Shown piece by piece: positions 1 to 7,466 of a stretch of 53,288 bases of DNA. Position numbers and translations under genes: made by a program. The stretch spans positions 1-53,288 of the forward strand of contig CAYYSG010000003.1 in NCBI GenBank assembly GCA_964474375.1, given 5' to 3'. This DNA is from 2-01-FULL-33-17 sp964474375 (GTDB lineage Bacteria > Patescibacteriota > Minisyncoccia > Phycocordibacterales > UBA9973). The notes below the pieces were generated by a model, which did not search any database, had not been told where the DNA came from, and saw only the letters and a program-made list of their open reading frames with translations. Numbering within the stretch: position 1 is the first letter of the stretch; each line of letters starts with the position of its first letter.

Positions 1-481
1 GCTAGCGGGGTCCGTGCATGTAGCGAACCTGGCGCTGACGACCGGAACGGTCCAGACGTTGGGAAGCGTCCAGACAGTCGGAACCGGACAGGTTCTGGGA
101 ACCGTCCAGGGGTTAGCAGGAAGCGTCCATATCGCGTCCCAGCTTCCAGGCACGGTCGTCGCCCGACAGTACCAGGTATCCGAAGGGTTCTTCGGGACCG
201 TCTTTACAGCGGCGGTCACGAACGGAACGCTTATTCCGGCCCCCGGCGCGGGGACGTTCATCCGGGTCTGGGATGTCATGGTATCGGGCTCCGCCGCTGG
301 AACGGCCTTCCTGGAACTGGGCGACGGAACCCCGTTCGGGAACGTCTTCACAGCGGCCCAGGGCGGGTTCGCGCTGAACTCCCATCGCGGGGTCCGGACG
401 AACGCGGCGAACCAGGACGTCCTGTTCAATTGTTCGGCGGGGTCATGGGGCGTTACCGTCGCATGGACACGGGAAACATAG
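1..481 (+). CDS. GTVQ-repeat fibre protein, C-terminal part (continues from 51867-53288)
   Basis: The reading frame is open from base 2 with no natural start. It continues in phase from the gene at 51867 when the 55-base ends are overlapped, giving a joined product of about 615 residues. The first ~50 residues are short beta-type repeats (GTVQ, LGTVQ, GSVH), and the last ~110 (after VVARQYQV) form a separate non-repetitive domain ending WGVTVAWTRET, probably the exposed tip. A GTG at 14 could be called as a start but is internal to the repeat array. It lies just before the head-tail connector genes, which suggests a head or neck fibre. The structural role is inferred. Confidence 0.8.
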   Translation, partial: LAGSVHVANLALTTGTVQTLGSVQTVGTGQVLGTVQGLAGSVHIASQLPGTVVARQYQVSEGFFGTVFTAAVTNGTLIPAPGAGTFIRVWDVMVSGSAAGTAFLELGDGTPFGNVFTAAQGGFALNSHRGVRTNAANQDVLFNCSAGSWGVTVAWTRET

Positions 482-484
482 CAT

Positions 485-721
485 ATGCTTCTATTGCTGT
501 TCGCAGGGTCCGGAAGCGGCCTTCCGATCCCCCCGGACTATCGGGGCCGGTCGACCGGCGCGGACCAGGACCTGGTCCTGGGCGTTACGGCGGACCGTCC
601 CCGAACGGGCGGCCTGGGCGGAACCAGTTCGCGGGTTCTGGGTCGAACAAATGACCAGGCCCGGACGGGCGGCGGCATAGCGGACCAGAACACGGTCCAG
701 GGGGGAACGACGGATGAATAA
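485..721 (+). CDS. small hypothetical protein between fibre and connector genes
   Basis: A 78-residue product, not recognised. It starts 4 bases after the fibre stop and overlaps the next gene by 8 bases, as expected in a packed late operon, and its codon use matches its neighbours. The N-terminus is hydrophobic (MLLLLFAGSG). The rest is low-complexity, with two related RTGG-containing stretches ending in acidic residues. The upstream SD is weak (ACGGGAAAC), so translation may be coupled to the fibre gene. Confidence 0.5.
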   Translation: MLLLLFAGSGSGLPIPPDYRGRSTGADQDLVLGVTADRPRTGGLGGTSSRVLGRTNDQARTGGGIADQNTVQGGTTDE

Positions 722-1031
722 TTACGACGCGGGGGACAGCGTCCGGATGGACGTTCTGTTCACGGACGCGGGCGGGACCCCAGCGGACCCGACGCTGGTC
801 GTCCTGAACATTGTCCCGCCGCCCCAGCGCTTCGCGGGCGTGCCTGGAACGGTCCAGTATACGTACGCATCCGGGTCCATCACGAAGGCCAGCGTCGGGT
901 CTTATTACTATGACATGATCCCGGTCCCGTCTGGGACGTACGGGTTCTGGACTTATTACTTCAGCGGAAGCGGGGACGTGAACGCGGTCTTCCAGGGGGC
1001 GTTCGGCGTTCGTCAGGGGGTAACACCATGA
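714..1031 (+). CDS. head-tail region structural protein with Ig-like beta fold
   Basis: A 105-residue product opening YDAGDSVRMDVLFTDAGGTP and running through alternating beta strands (PADPTLVVLNI, GTYGFWTYYF). This pattern (Y.pGD.v...vtFtda.G.p.DPt.v.l) is common in small structural proteins next to phage head-tail connectors. It overlaps the connector gene by ATGA. The role as a neck or decoration component is inferred from position and fold. Confidence 0.65.
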   Translation: MNNYDAGDSVRMDVLFTDAGGTPADPTLVVLNIVPPPQRFAGVPGTVQYTYASGSITKASVGSYYYDMIPVPSGTYGFWTYYFSGSGDVNAVFQGAFGVRQGVTP

Positions 1032-1615
1032 GCCGATACGTAACCTTGACCGAACTGAAGGCCCATATGGGGATCGACGGGACGACGGATGACGCCCTGC
1101 TTCAGATGAAACTGGACGACGCGGAAGGTATTATCGAAGCGGCGACCCGGCGACAGTTCGTCGGAACCGTGGGGACCGCGTTCATAAACCGCTGGGTCGC
1201 GGACGGGCGTATCACGCAAGGGAATAAGCTCTGGTTCCGCTCTGACCTGCTGAACGTCGACCAGGTTATTCTGGGGGACGGACAGGTCGTCCCCCAGGGG
1301 TCATACTGGTTAGAACCGAATGAAGGCCCGCCCTATCGCGCTATCCGTCTGAAAACGTCGTACGTCTTCACATGGAATACGGACGCGGACATGACAGTCG
1401 CCGGAACCTGGGGATTTAGCGTTCAGCCGCCGCCGTCCATCCGGGACGCGACCGTCCGCTTCGCCGCGCATCTGTACCGGGTCAAGGATGTCGGGCCGAT
1501 GGGGGACATGATCGGCGGGGAAGACGTTGGGGCGCAACCTGTCCAGCGGGGCATCCCGACCGACGTCATGGATATTATACGGCGCTATCGTAGCCGGTCC
1601 GGGGGCGCGGTCTAG
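1028..1615 (+). CDS. head-tail connector, gp6-like
   Basis: A 195-residue protein. The N-terminus YVTLTELKAHMGIDGTTDDALL, followed by an amphipathic helix (LDDAEGIIEAATRRQFVG), is the typical opening of the HK97 gp6/SPP1 gp15 connector family, which forms a ring under the portal. A beta-rich middle and a C-terminal helix (ATVRFAAHLYRVKDVG) follow. The start overlaps the previous stop (ATGA). It is the last gene before the 1616-1918 regulatory gap. Confidence 0.75.
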   Translation: MSRYVTLTELKAHMGIDGTTDDALLQMKLDDAEGIIEAATRRQFVGTVGTAFINRWVADGRITQGNKLWFRSDLLNVDQVILGDGQVVPQGSYWLEPNEGPPYRAIRLKTSYVFTWNTDADMTVAGTWGFSVQPPPSIRDATVRFAAHLYRVKDVGPMGDMIGGEDVGAQPVQRGIPTDVMDIIRRYRSRSGGAV

Positions 1616-1632
1616 CATATCCGTTCGACCCA

Positions 1633-1641
1633 TGCTATACT
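1633..1641 (+). promoter_or_regulatory. extended -10 promoter, late leader A
   Basis: TGCTATACT is a TGn-TATACT extended -10, with only a weak -35 (TAGCAT, 17 bp upstream). The same core, ATGCTATA(A/C)T, occurs upstream of the other two late leaders (6293-6301 and 46718-46726), which supports a real promoter class. Transcription would start near 1648 and run directly into the hairpins and terminator described below. Confidence 0.6.
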
Positions 1642-1658
1642 ACGGCCCAGACGACGGA

Positions 1659-1671
1659 CCCGTGTTAGGGG
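1659..1671 (+). ncRNA. CCC-GTGTTA-GGGG hairpin, first copy of the conserved loop in leader A
   Basis: A short stem (CCC/GGG) closes a GTGTTA loop about 18 bases after the -10. It is a variant of the GTG(T/A)TGA loop seen at 1747-1761, 6321-6333 and 46814-46826. GGACCC here can alternatively pair with the GGGTCC that follows (1676-1681). The biological role is unknown. Confidence 0.4.
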
Positions 1672-1746
1672 AAGTGGGTCCCCCTGACTGGGATATACTG
1701 AAGACCGGGAAGTCCTTCCCCGCTCCGTCGTTTCAATCTTTTCGCC

Positions 1747-1761
1747 GTTCGTGTTGAGAAC
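1747..1761 (+). ncRNA. GTTC-GTGTTGA-GAAC hairpin, conserved loop in leader A
   Basis: A perfect 4-bp stem closes the 7-base loop GTGTTGA. The 3' arm (GAAC) overlaps the first bases of the terminator stem at 1759, so this hairpin and the full terminator compete for the same bases. The loop matches the other late leaders while the stem differs (GTTC/GAAC instead of CCC/GGG), as expected of a conserved RNA motif. Confidence 0.5.
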
Positions 1762-1807
1762 AGCGACCAGACGCCCCAGGCGGGCATCCGGTCGCTGTTT
1801 TTTGTTG
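1759..1807 (+). terminator. intrinsic terminator in leader A
   Basis: A perfect 10-bp stem (AACAGCGACC 1759-1768 with GGTCGCTGTT 1790-1799) has a nested GCCC/GGGC hairpin in its loop and is followed by a run of Ts (TTTTTTGTTGTTT). It sits about 110 bases downstream of the promoter at 1633 and upstream of the glycosyltransferase operon. It may end head-gene read-through or act as a leader attenuator. Confidence 0.75.
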
Positions 1808-1814
1808 TTTGTAC

Positions 1815-1882
1815 CCGTGCATGGCTAGACTGGACGACGGTCCAGTTCGACGAAGGCGGACCCGCCCCGCCGCCATGCACGG
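1815..1882 (+). ncRNA. candidate three-way-junction leader RNA
   Basis: A perfect 10-bp closing stem (CCGTGCATGG 1815-1824 with CCATGCACGG 1873-1882) encloses a 7-bp hairpin ACTGGAC-GACG-GTCCAGT (1829-1846) and a second GC-rich hairpin (GGCGG with CCGCC, about 1856-1872). No protein frame explains these palindromes. It lies in the likely 5' UTR of the glycosyltransferase gene at 1919. A weak promoter-like TAGACT at 1826-1831 falls inside the element. It may be a regulatory RNA; the class is not recognised. Confidence 0.45.
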
Positions 1883-1918
1883 TTAATACCAGGCGGGGAC
1901 CTAGCGGGAGGTCAGAAC

Positions 1919-3172
1919 ATGCGTGTTCTTCTGGTATCGGACGCCCCCTGGACCAGTTCCGGGTACGGGGTCCAGGTCGGGATGATCGCCCGGATGATCC
2001 AGGACCTGGGTCATGACGTCGCCATCCTGGCATCCTTCGGTCTGATGGGGTCGCCCCAGTCCTGGAACGGCATCCCCGTCTTCCCAGGCGGCATGGACGG
2101 CTTCGCAAACGATCGCATCGGCCCCGTATCACGCGACTGGGCGGCGGACGTGACAATCACGCTGAAGGACCTATGGGTCTATAGTCCCCAGAACTGGGGA
2201 CCGGGCGTCCGTTGGGCTCCAATGGTCCCCGTTGATCATGACCCCATCCCCCCGGCCCATGCGAACCTGCTTCGCGCCGCCCCCGCCTTCGCCACAATTG
2301 CCTATGCTCCGTTCGGCGTTCGCAAGCTGAAGGAAGCCGGGTTCGCGCCCCTGTACGCTCCGCATTCGTATGACCCGAACGTGTATTTCCCGATCGACCG
2401 GGCGAAGGCCCGGACGGACCTGGTCGTCGAAGACCATACCGGGCGGCGCTTACACGTCAATCCGGACGTCTTCCTGGTCGGGGTCGTCGCGGTCAATCGG
2501 GGCGGCGTTCCCAGTCGGAAGGCATGGCCCCAGCTACTGGAAGGGTTCGCCCTGTACGCCCAGTCCCATCCGGACGCGGTCCTGTACTGCCATACCTGGA
2601 AGTGTACGGACGGGGCGGAACAGGGCGTCAACCTGGTCGCCCTTGCGGACCAGTTAGGCGTTCTGGACCGGGTCGTCTTCGCGCCCCAGGAACCATACCG
2701 ATCGGGGGCGCTTGCGGACCAGTACATGCGGACCGTGTATAACGCCCTGGACGTCCTTCAGGCGACGTCGATCGGGGAAGGGTTCGGGGTCCCGACCCTG
2801 GAAGCCCAGGCATGCGGGGTCCCGGTCGTCGCGGGCGACTGGGCCGCCCAGGAAGACCTGGTCTTCGCGGGCGTTCAGCTTCCGAAGGGGGACGCGCTAT
2901 CGTTCTACGATGGACAGGCGTCCCATGCCTTTATCCCCCATCCGAAGGCGGTCGCCGGGTCACTCGCGGCCATTACGGAACGGGTCAGGGCGGACCGGGA
3001 TACGCTGAAACGGAACGCCCTTGCGGGCGCGAACGTCTTCCAGATCGCCCAGGTTCGGCCCCTATGGGATGCCGTCCTGAAGTCGCTTCAGAACCAGATC
3101 GACCAGTACCCGTATCGCGGCGTCGTCCGGGTCGTCCCGGCATCCGCCGTCTTCCCGAAGGTGAGCGCATGA
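1919..3172 (+). CDS. glycosyltransferase, GT4 family (GT-B fold)
   Basis: A 417-residue retaining-type glycosyltransferase. The N-terminus MRVLLVSDAPWTSSGYGVQV is a Rossmann nucleotide fold with a glycine-rich acceptor loop. The C-terminal donor domain has GEGFGVPTLEAQACGVPVV near residues 285-303, the EX7E motif of GT4 enzymes. The SD GGGAGG is 7 bases before the ATG. It is first in a four-gene, end-overlapping sugar cassette placed between head-tail and tail genes. It probably decorates virion proteins or host glycans; donor and acceptor are not evident. Confidence 0.85.
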   Translation: MRVLLVSDAPWTSSGYGVQVGMIARMIQDLGHDVAILASFGLMGSPQSWNGIPVFPGGMDGFANDRIGPVSRDWAADVTITLKDLWVYSPQNWGPGVRWAPMVPVDHDPIPPAHANLLRAAPAFATIAYAPFGVRKLKEAGFAPLYAPHSYDPNVYFPIDRAKARTDLVVEDHTGRRLHVNPDVFLVGVVAVNRGGVPSRKAWPQLLEGFALYAQSHPDAVLYCHTWKCTDGAEQGVNLVALADQLGVLDRVVFAPQEPYRSGALADQYMRTVYNALDVLQATSIGEGFGVPTLEAQACGVPVVAGDWAAQEDLVFAGVQLPKGDALSFYDGQASHAFIPHPKAVAGSLAAITERVRADRDTLKRNALAGANVFQIAQVRPLWDAVLKSLQNQIDQYPYRGVVRVVPASAVFPKVSA

Positions 3173-4359
3173 GTACAGTCATTATTACGCCCTGGAAGAA
3201 CGGGGTCGGGGCCCTTCTGGAAGACTATAGCAGGGCCGCTGACGGGGCGATCGTCGTTACTGTGGACAATGGATCGGATGCGGCGGACGCGGACGCCCTG
3301 AAGGCGTACACGGAGCCCAGGGGGGTCTATATCCGGAACGAACGGAACCTGGGCTTCGCCGCCGCGAATAACCAGGGCTTCGCGGGGCATACCTGGGAAC
3401 CGGAAGACGTTATCGTCTTCCTGAACAGTGACGTCGCCCCGACCGGGCCCTGGCTGGAACAGGCCCATCGGGATGTCCGGGACGGATACCTGTACGGCCC
3501 GTCCCTGGGTCAGCAGTTCGTCGGGGGCATGATGGTCCCGTACCTGGAAGGATGGTGTATTGCCGCGACGAAGGCGACCTGGGACCGGCTCATCCTGAAG
3601 GGACAGGCCGGTCCCTGGGACGCGGTCAAGTATCCGAAGCCATACTGGGAAGACAACGATCTAACCCTTCGGGCCCTGGACGCGGGGATCGGCCTGGTCC
3701 AGACGGCATGGATGATCGCCCATAAGGGCGGAGCGACGGCGGGGGCCCTGGTCAAGCATGCCCAGGGATACGAAGCGAACCGGGCGACCTTCGCCCGCCG
3801 CGTTCTTCGGGCTCTGGACGTGGGGAAGGCATGGCCGGATACGCCCATCCAGGCCGCGTACCAGTTCCACGCCCAGAACCCGTCCGACATCCAGCATCAT
3901 ATCCCGACCCTGTTCGGCGTCGCCCAGGGAAACATTGTCGAACTGGGAACCCGATCGGGCGTGTCGACGGCGGCCTTCCTGGCCGGGGTCGAAGGTCGCG
4001 GCGGGTTCGTGACCAGCGTCGACATTGACCCCCAGTCCGCCCAGGTGGCAAGAGGTCATCCGAACTGGGACTTCGTCCAGGGGGATACCACGGACCCGGT
4101 CGTCGTCGCGTCGGTCCAGGCCAGGGGGCCGATCGACCTGCTTCTGGTCGACACACTCCACAACGAAGACCATGTCGCCCGCGAACTTGCGCTCTGGTCG
4201 CCCCTGGTCCGTCCGGGCGGGCGGATATGCGTCCATGATACGGAAACGTTCCCAGGGGTCCGGACCGCCGTCGAACGCTTCGTCGAACAGAGCGGATGGA
4301 CCGCCGTGTACGTCCTTCCGGGGAACGGCATGGCTATTCTGGAAAGGCCGAACACATGA
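3169..4359 (+). CDS. fused GT2 glycosyltransferase and SAM methyltransferase
   Basis: A 396-residue product starting at the ATG that overlaps the previous stop (ATGA). The first ~240 residues are a GT2/rhamnosyltransferase-like GT-A domain: VVTVDNGS, NERNLGFAAANNQGF, the nucleotide-sugar metal motif VFLNSDV, and WEDNDLTLRALDAG. The last ~150 residues are a class I methyltransferase of the Methyltransf_24 type (IVELGTRSGVSTAAFLAG as the SAM loop, then VTSVDIDP and LLLVDTLHN). The fusion suggests that a sugar is attached and then methylated. Substrates are unknown. Confidence 0.8.
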   Translation: MSTVIITPWKNGVGALLEDYSRAADGAIVVTVDNGSDAADADALKAYTEPRGVYIRNERNLGFAAANNQGFAGHTWEPEDVIVFLNSDVAPTGPWLEQAHRDVRDGYLYGPSLGQQFVGGMMVPYLEGWCIAATKATWDRLILKGQAGPWDAVKYPKPYWEDNDLTLRALDAGIGLVQTAWMIAHKGGATAGALVKHAQGYEANRATFARRVLRALDVGKAWPDTPIQAAYQFHAQNPSDIQHHIPTLFGVAQGNIVELGTRSGVSTAAFLAGVEGRGGFVTSVDIDPQSAQVARGHPNWDFVQGDTTDPVVVASVQARGPIDLLLVDTLHNEDHVARELALWSPLVRPGGRICVHDTETFPGVRTAVERFVEQSGWTAVYVLPGNGMAILERPNT

Positions 4360-4619
4360 CCAGACTGGACGAACTGAAGGACGACCTGGACCTGATCTGG
4401 ACCGCGTTTTCGACCTGGGCGGGCCGGTTCTGGGGGCGCTGGAAGGACTTTGTTCTTCTGTTCTTCGCGCTATTGTTTCTGTACGTATGTGGAACCGTCC
4501 TGGGGACGGTTCAACACGATCGCCAGAAGCTGGAACTGGTCCGTTTGTGCGTCGACGCATATCCGGACCGAACGATGGAACAGTGTCAATTCATCGTCGA
4601 AACGCGGATGGGTCCATGA
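4356..4619 (+). CDS. single-pass membrane protein in the glycosyltransferase cassette
   Basis: An 87-residue protein with a charged N-terminal helix, one transmembrane segment near residues 30-52 (FVLLFFALLFLYVCGTVLG) and a short soluble tail with two cysteines. It overlaps the genes on both sides by ATGA, so it is co-translated with the sugar enzymes. It might anchor them at the membrane, or be a small virion or lysis protein that happens to lie here. There is no recognised family. Confidence 0.6.
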   Translation: MTRLDELKDDLDLIWTAFSTWAGRFWGRWKDFVLLFFALLFLYVCGTVLGTVQHDRQKLELVRLCVDAYPDRTMEQCQFIVETRMGP

Positions 4620-5794
4620 TTTACGATTGCGTAACATACTTCCAGGAACCGGACCTTCTGGAACTTCGCATGCTAGAACTGGACGGATGGGTCGACCGCT
4701 TCGTCGTCGTCGAAGGGAACCGGACCCATGCGGGGGCTCCGCGAACGTCCAGCATCCCCCAGGCCCTTCGGGACCGCTGGGGGGACCGCCTGGTCACGGC
4801 CATGATCGACCTTCCCGAAGGGGACGGCCCGACCTGGACATGGCGGCGGGAGATGGGACAGCGGAACGGCATCCGGGACGTTCTTCGGGCCCTGGGCGCG
4901 GCCCCCGACGACATGGTCCTGGTATCGGACGTCGACGAACTTCCAAATCAGTTCTTCATGTCCATCCTGTCCCAGGTTCCCCCGGACGCGGTCGCGGTCG
5001 CCCATCAGCAGTTACATTATTACGACGTCAATCATGTCAGTCCGGGCGGATGGCGCGGAACCAGGGCGACCCAGTTCGCAAACCTGGACGTTCTGGGCGC
5101 GGACGGGGTCCGCTATGCCGGGACGGAGCGGGGCGGCTTTCCGCGCATCCTGGAAGTTCCCCATGCCGGATGGCATTTTAGCTACTTCGGGGGGCTCCGC
5201 CGCATCCAGACGAAGATAACGTCGTTCCTTCATCAGGAATTCAACCTTCCGGAACATGTCGACATGTCGACGATCCATAAGCGGGTCCAGGCCGGGGATG
5301 ACGTGTACGGACGCCCGGAACAGTCGTTCCGCGTCGGGCCGGTCGACTATCCGCTTCCGTTCGCCATGTACGCCCGTCCGGGGGCCTGGGGTCACTTCTT
5401 CTATCATCAGTACCGCCCGGACTTCTGGGCGACCCTGCCGCCCCGCCTGGACGCCCAGGCCGTCTTCGACGTCCAGTCGCGTATCGTGCATGACGCCCCG
5501 AAGGACCTTCCGATCGTAATCATCGGGGACGTCGGGGCCCGCCTGACGATCGCCGTCGCATCCGTCGCGGGCTCCCGCCCGGTAATGGTCGACGCGAAAT
5601 ACAAAGCGTCCCAGGCGAAGAAGACCCGCTGGAACATCCAGGCGTACGGCCTGGGGGACCGGGTTCAGATGCGCGGCCTTCCGACGTACCACGAAACGAT
5701 CGGAGCGCTCATCCTGGACGACGACGAAGGATACCCGACCCCGTATCTTCAGCGGCGACTGGACCCGACCGGCTTCGTCGTCAAGGTGAGGTAA
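4616..5794 (+). CDS. glycosyltransferase, GT17-like
   Basis: A 392-residue protein. The opening MIYDCVTYFQEPDLLELRML, followed by VDRFVVVEGNRTHAG, matches the N-terminus of GT17 enzymes (relatives of beta-1,4-mannosyl-glycoprotein GlcNAc-transferase). LVSDVDELP near residue 100 is the expected acidic metal/nucleotide-sugar motif. The last ~100 residues (from LPIVIIGDVGARLTIA) look like an extra Rossmann-type segment with no clear family. The start overlaps the previous stop. Third sugar-transfer enzyme of the cassette. Confidence 0.8.
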   Translation: MIYDCVTYFQEPDLLELRMLELDGWVDRFVVVEGNRTHAGAPRTSSIPQALRDRWGDRLVTAMIDLPEGDGPTWTWRREMGQRNGIRDVLRALGAAPDDMVLVSDVDELPNQFFMSILSQVPPDAVAVAHQQLHYYDVNHVSPGGWRGTRATQFANLDVLGADGVRYAGTERGGFPRILEVPHAGWHFSYFGGLRRIQTKITSFLHQEFNLPEHVDMSTIHKRVQAGDDVYGRPEQSFRVGPVDYPLPFAMYARPGAWGHFFYHQYRPDFWATLPPRLDAQAVFDVQSRIVHDAPKDLPIVIIGDVGARLTIAVASVAGSRPVMVDAKYKASQAKKTRWNIQAYGLGDRVQMRGLPTYHETIGALILDDDEGYPTPYLQRRLDPTGFVVKVR

Positions 5795-5797
5795 CAC

Positions 5798-6277
5798 ATG
5801 GGGATTGTCCAGACCATAAACTTAATTCAGACAGTCAACGCGACCATAAGCGGGGTCCGGAAGGCCCCCCAGGTCGCCCAGTACCCGGTCAAGGCGGATA
5901 CGCCCGACCTTCCGCTGGTCTTGACTGTTCCAGCGGCGGGACAATGGCATCATTCCGGGATCGGCGGGGCGCTGAAACGCATGGACCGGGTCTATCGGAT
6001 TGTCTGCTTCCTGGAACCCCTGGGACAGAACGAACTTCCGGCCCGCTTCCAGGACAGCATGAACTTACTTCAGGCGTTCGTCGACATGTGGCTGACCCCG
6101 ACCGGAACGACCGGGTATCCGATCGCCCTTGCGGACCCGGTCAACGCGGGCGACCCCCAGGTCACGATCGCGGACGGGAACCCGCATAGTGATACCGGGC
6201 TCCGCCGCGACCTTCGCATGGGGAACGTACTCTACATGGGCTTTACTATTGACCTTCGGGTCCGGGAACTGTGGTAG
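5798..6277 (+). CDS. tail terminator/neck-like protein
   Basis: A 159-residue protein beginning with a helix (GIVQTINLIQTVNATISGVRKAP), then strands (DLPLVLTVPAAG, YRIVCFLEPL) and ending in FTIDLRVREL, the alpha/beta layout of phage tail-terminator and head-tail joining proteins. It lies directly before the tail-tube gene, where these proteins are usually encoded. The SD GGTGAGG precedes the ATG. The assignment rests on fold pattern and position. Confidence 0.6.
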   Translation: MGIVQTINLIQTVNATISGVRKAPQVAQYPVKADTPDLPLVLTVPAAGQWHHSGIGGALKRMDRVYRIVCFLEPLGQNELPARFQDSMNLLQAFVDMWLTPTGTTGYPIALADPVNAGDPQVTIADGNPHSDTGLRRDLRMGNVLYMGFTIDLRVRELW

Positions 6278-6301
6278 ACACTAGCACGCCCATGCTATAA
6301 T
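6275..6301 (+). promoter_or_regulatory. promoter of late leader B
   Basis: The -10 TATAAT (6296-6301) is extended by TGC and preceded by TAGACA (6275-6280, five of six matches to TTGACA) at a short 15-bp spacing. It shares ATGCTATA(A/C)T with the promoters at 1633 and 46718. It would start transcription near 6308, just ahead of the conserved loop hairpin and the terminator. Confidence 0.65.
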
Positions 6302-6320
6302 CCTTCCAGCATAACCGCGA

Positions 6321-6333
6321 CCCGTGATGAGGG
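6321..6333 (+). ncRNA. CCC-GTGATGA-GGG hairpin, conserved loop in leader B
   Basis: A 3-bp stem closes the loop GTGATGA about 19 bases after the -10. Its GGG overlaps the first bases of the adjacent terminator arm (6332). This is the same arrangement as in leaders A and C. Confidence 0.5.
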
Positions 6334-6373
6334 CCGCCCCAGACTGGGGCGGCCTATTTTGTTGTCAACAAAA
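6332..6373 (+). terminator. intrinsic terminator in the 5' UTR of the tail-tube gene
   Basis: A perfect 9-bp stem (GGCCGCCCC 6332-6340 with GGGGCGGCC 6346-6354, loop AGACT) is followed by TATTTTGTTG. Directly after it is a second perfect hairpin, TTTTGTT-GTC-AACAAAA (6357-6373). The tail-tube SD follows at once. Transcripts from 6308 would be stopped after about 50 bases unless read-through is controlled. Confidence 0.75.
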
Positions 6374-6384
6374 GGGGAAAGAAC

Positions 6385-7446
6385 ATGGGCGGAAGGAAGG
6401 AACTTCGGAGCGTACGTCTGGGCCTGGAAACGACCCCAGGGACCCCGGTCGTCCCGCGTTACATCTATCGCGGCATGGCCGACATGCCGGAAGACATGCG
6501 GGAACCCCAGATCGTCGAAGAACTGGTCGGTATCTTCGGGGGGACGGACCGTTCGTACATCCCGAAGCTGGAAGGTAGTATCAAGCTGGGTCAGACGGAA
6601 CTGACCTTCGAACAGGCCCCGCTGTTCTTCGCGGCGGCGGGCATGGGTTCAGCCGGGGGATCGGCCCAGGGCGTCAGCGGGTCCGCCGTCGACTTCCAGT
6701 TCCCCATCCCGACGAACACCCTTCCGACGACCCAGGCGTTCACGATCGAAGCCGGGGATAACGTCGAAGCCGAACAGCTTACGTACGCGCTGGTCAACGA
6801 ACTGACGTTGACGTTCCAGGGCGACGAAGCGGTCAAGGTCGAAAGTACCTGGGTCGCCCGCTCCGTGGAACGTGCGAACGCGGTCGGGTCCTTCAGCGCG
6901 GTCGGGACCCTGGTATCCCCTGCTGAAGTCATCCTGTCCGGGAAGGGTTCCGTCTTCATGAACCCGGCTGTATCGGGGGCGACCTTCGGAGCAACACGGG
7001 GGACCCCTGGAAACATCCTGGGCGGCCAGATCAGCTTTAAGAACATGTGGACCCTGAAACATCCGATTGACAGCGGACAGCTTTACTTCAGCACGGCGGC
7101 GTACGTCGGATGCGAGATCGAAGGCGAATTGACGTACGAACATTGGAACGTCGGGTCGACCGGCGCGGCGGGCTCCGCTGGACAGAAACAGGCATGGCGG
7201 GACCAGGCCGCCCAGCTCATGGAACTTCGCTGGGCTGGCGGGACCATCCCGACCGGGACGACGTATCAGAACAAGCTGCTTGACATTAAGCTCCCGATCA
7301 AGTACACGAAGTTCGACCCGCTGGACGACCAGGAAGGAAACGGGATCGTAACTGCTTCGTTCGTCAGTCACTATAACGAAGACGTTCCAGCGGCGGGGCG
7401 CGGGACCATCCAGGTCGTTCGTCGCGGTCAACTGGAACACTTGTAA
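6385..7446 (+). CDS. major tail (tube) protein
   Basis: A 353-residue protein. RSVRLGLETTPGTPVVPRYIYRG near the N-terminus and IPKLEGSIKLGQTELTFEQAPLFFAAA are typical of siphovirus tail-tube subunits, and the C-terminal half (LYFSTAAYVGCEIEGELTYEHWN and after) is beta-rich. It lies directly before the frameshifted tail chaperone pair and the tape measure, the normal order. The strong SD AAGGGGAAAG and a dedicated leader promoter fit a highly made protein. Confidence 0.8.
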   Translation: MGGRKELRSVRLGLETTPGTPVVPRYIYRGMADMPEDMREPQIVEELVGIFGGTDRSYIPKLEGSIKLGQTELTFEQAPLFFAAAGMGSAGGSAQGVSGSAVDFQFPIPTNTLPTTQAFTIEAGDNVEAEQLTYALVNELTLTFQGDEAVKVESTWVARSVERANAVGSFSAVGTLVSPAEVILSGKGSVFMNPAVSGATFGATRGTPGNILGGQISFKNMWTLKHPIDSGQLYFSTAAYVGCEIEGELTYEHWNVGSTGAAGSAGQKQAWRDQAAQLMELRWAGGTIPTGTTYQNKLLDIKLPIKYTKFDPLDDQEGNGIVTASFVSHYNEDVPAAGRGTIQVVRRGQLEHL

Positions 7447-7466
7447 GCAGGAAGAAGGCGGGGAAC

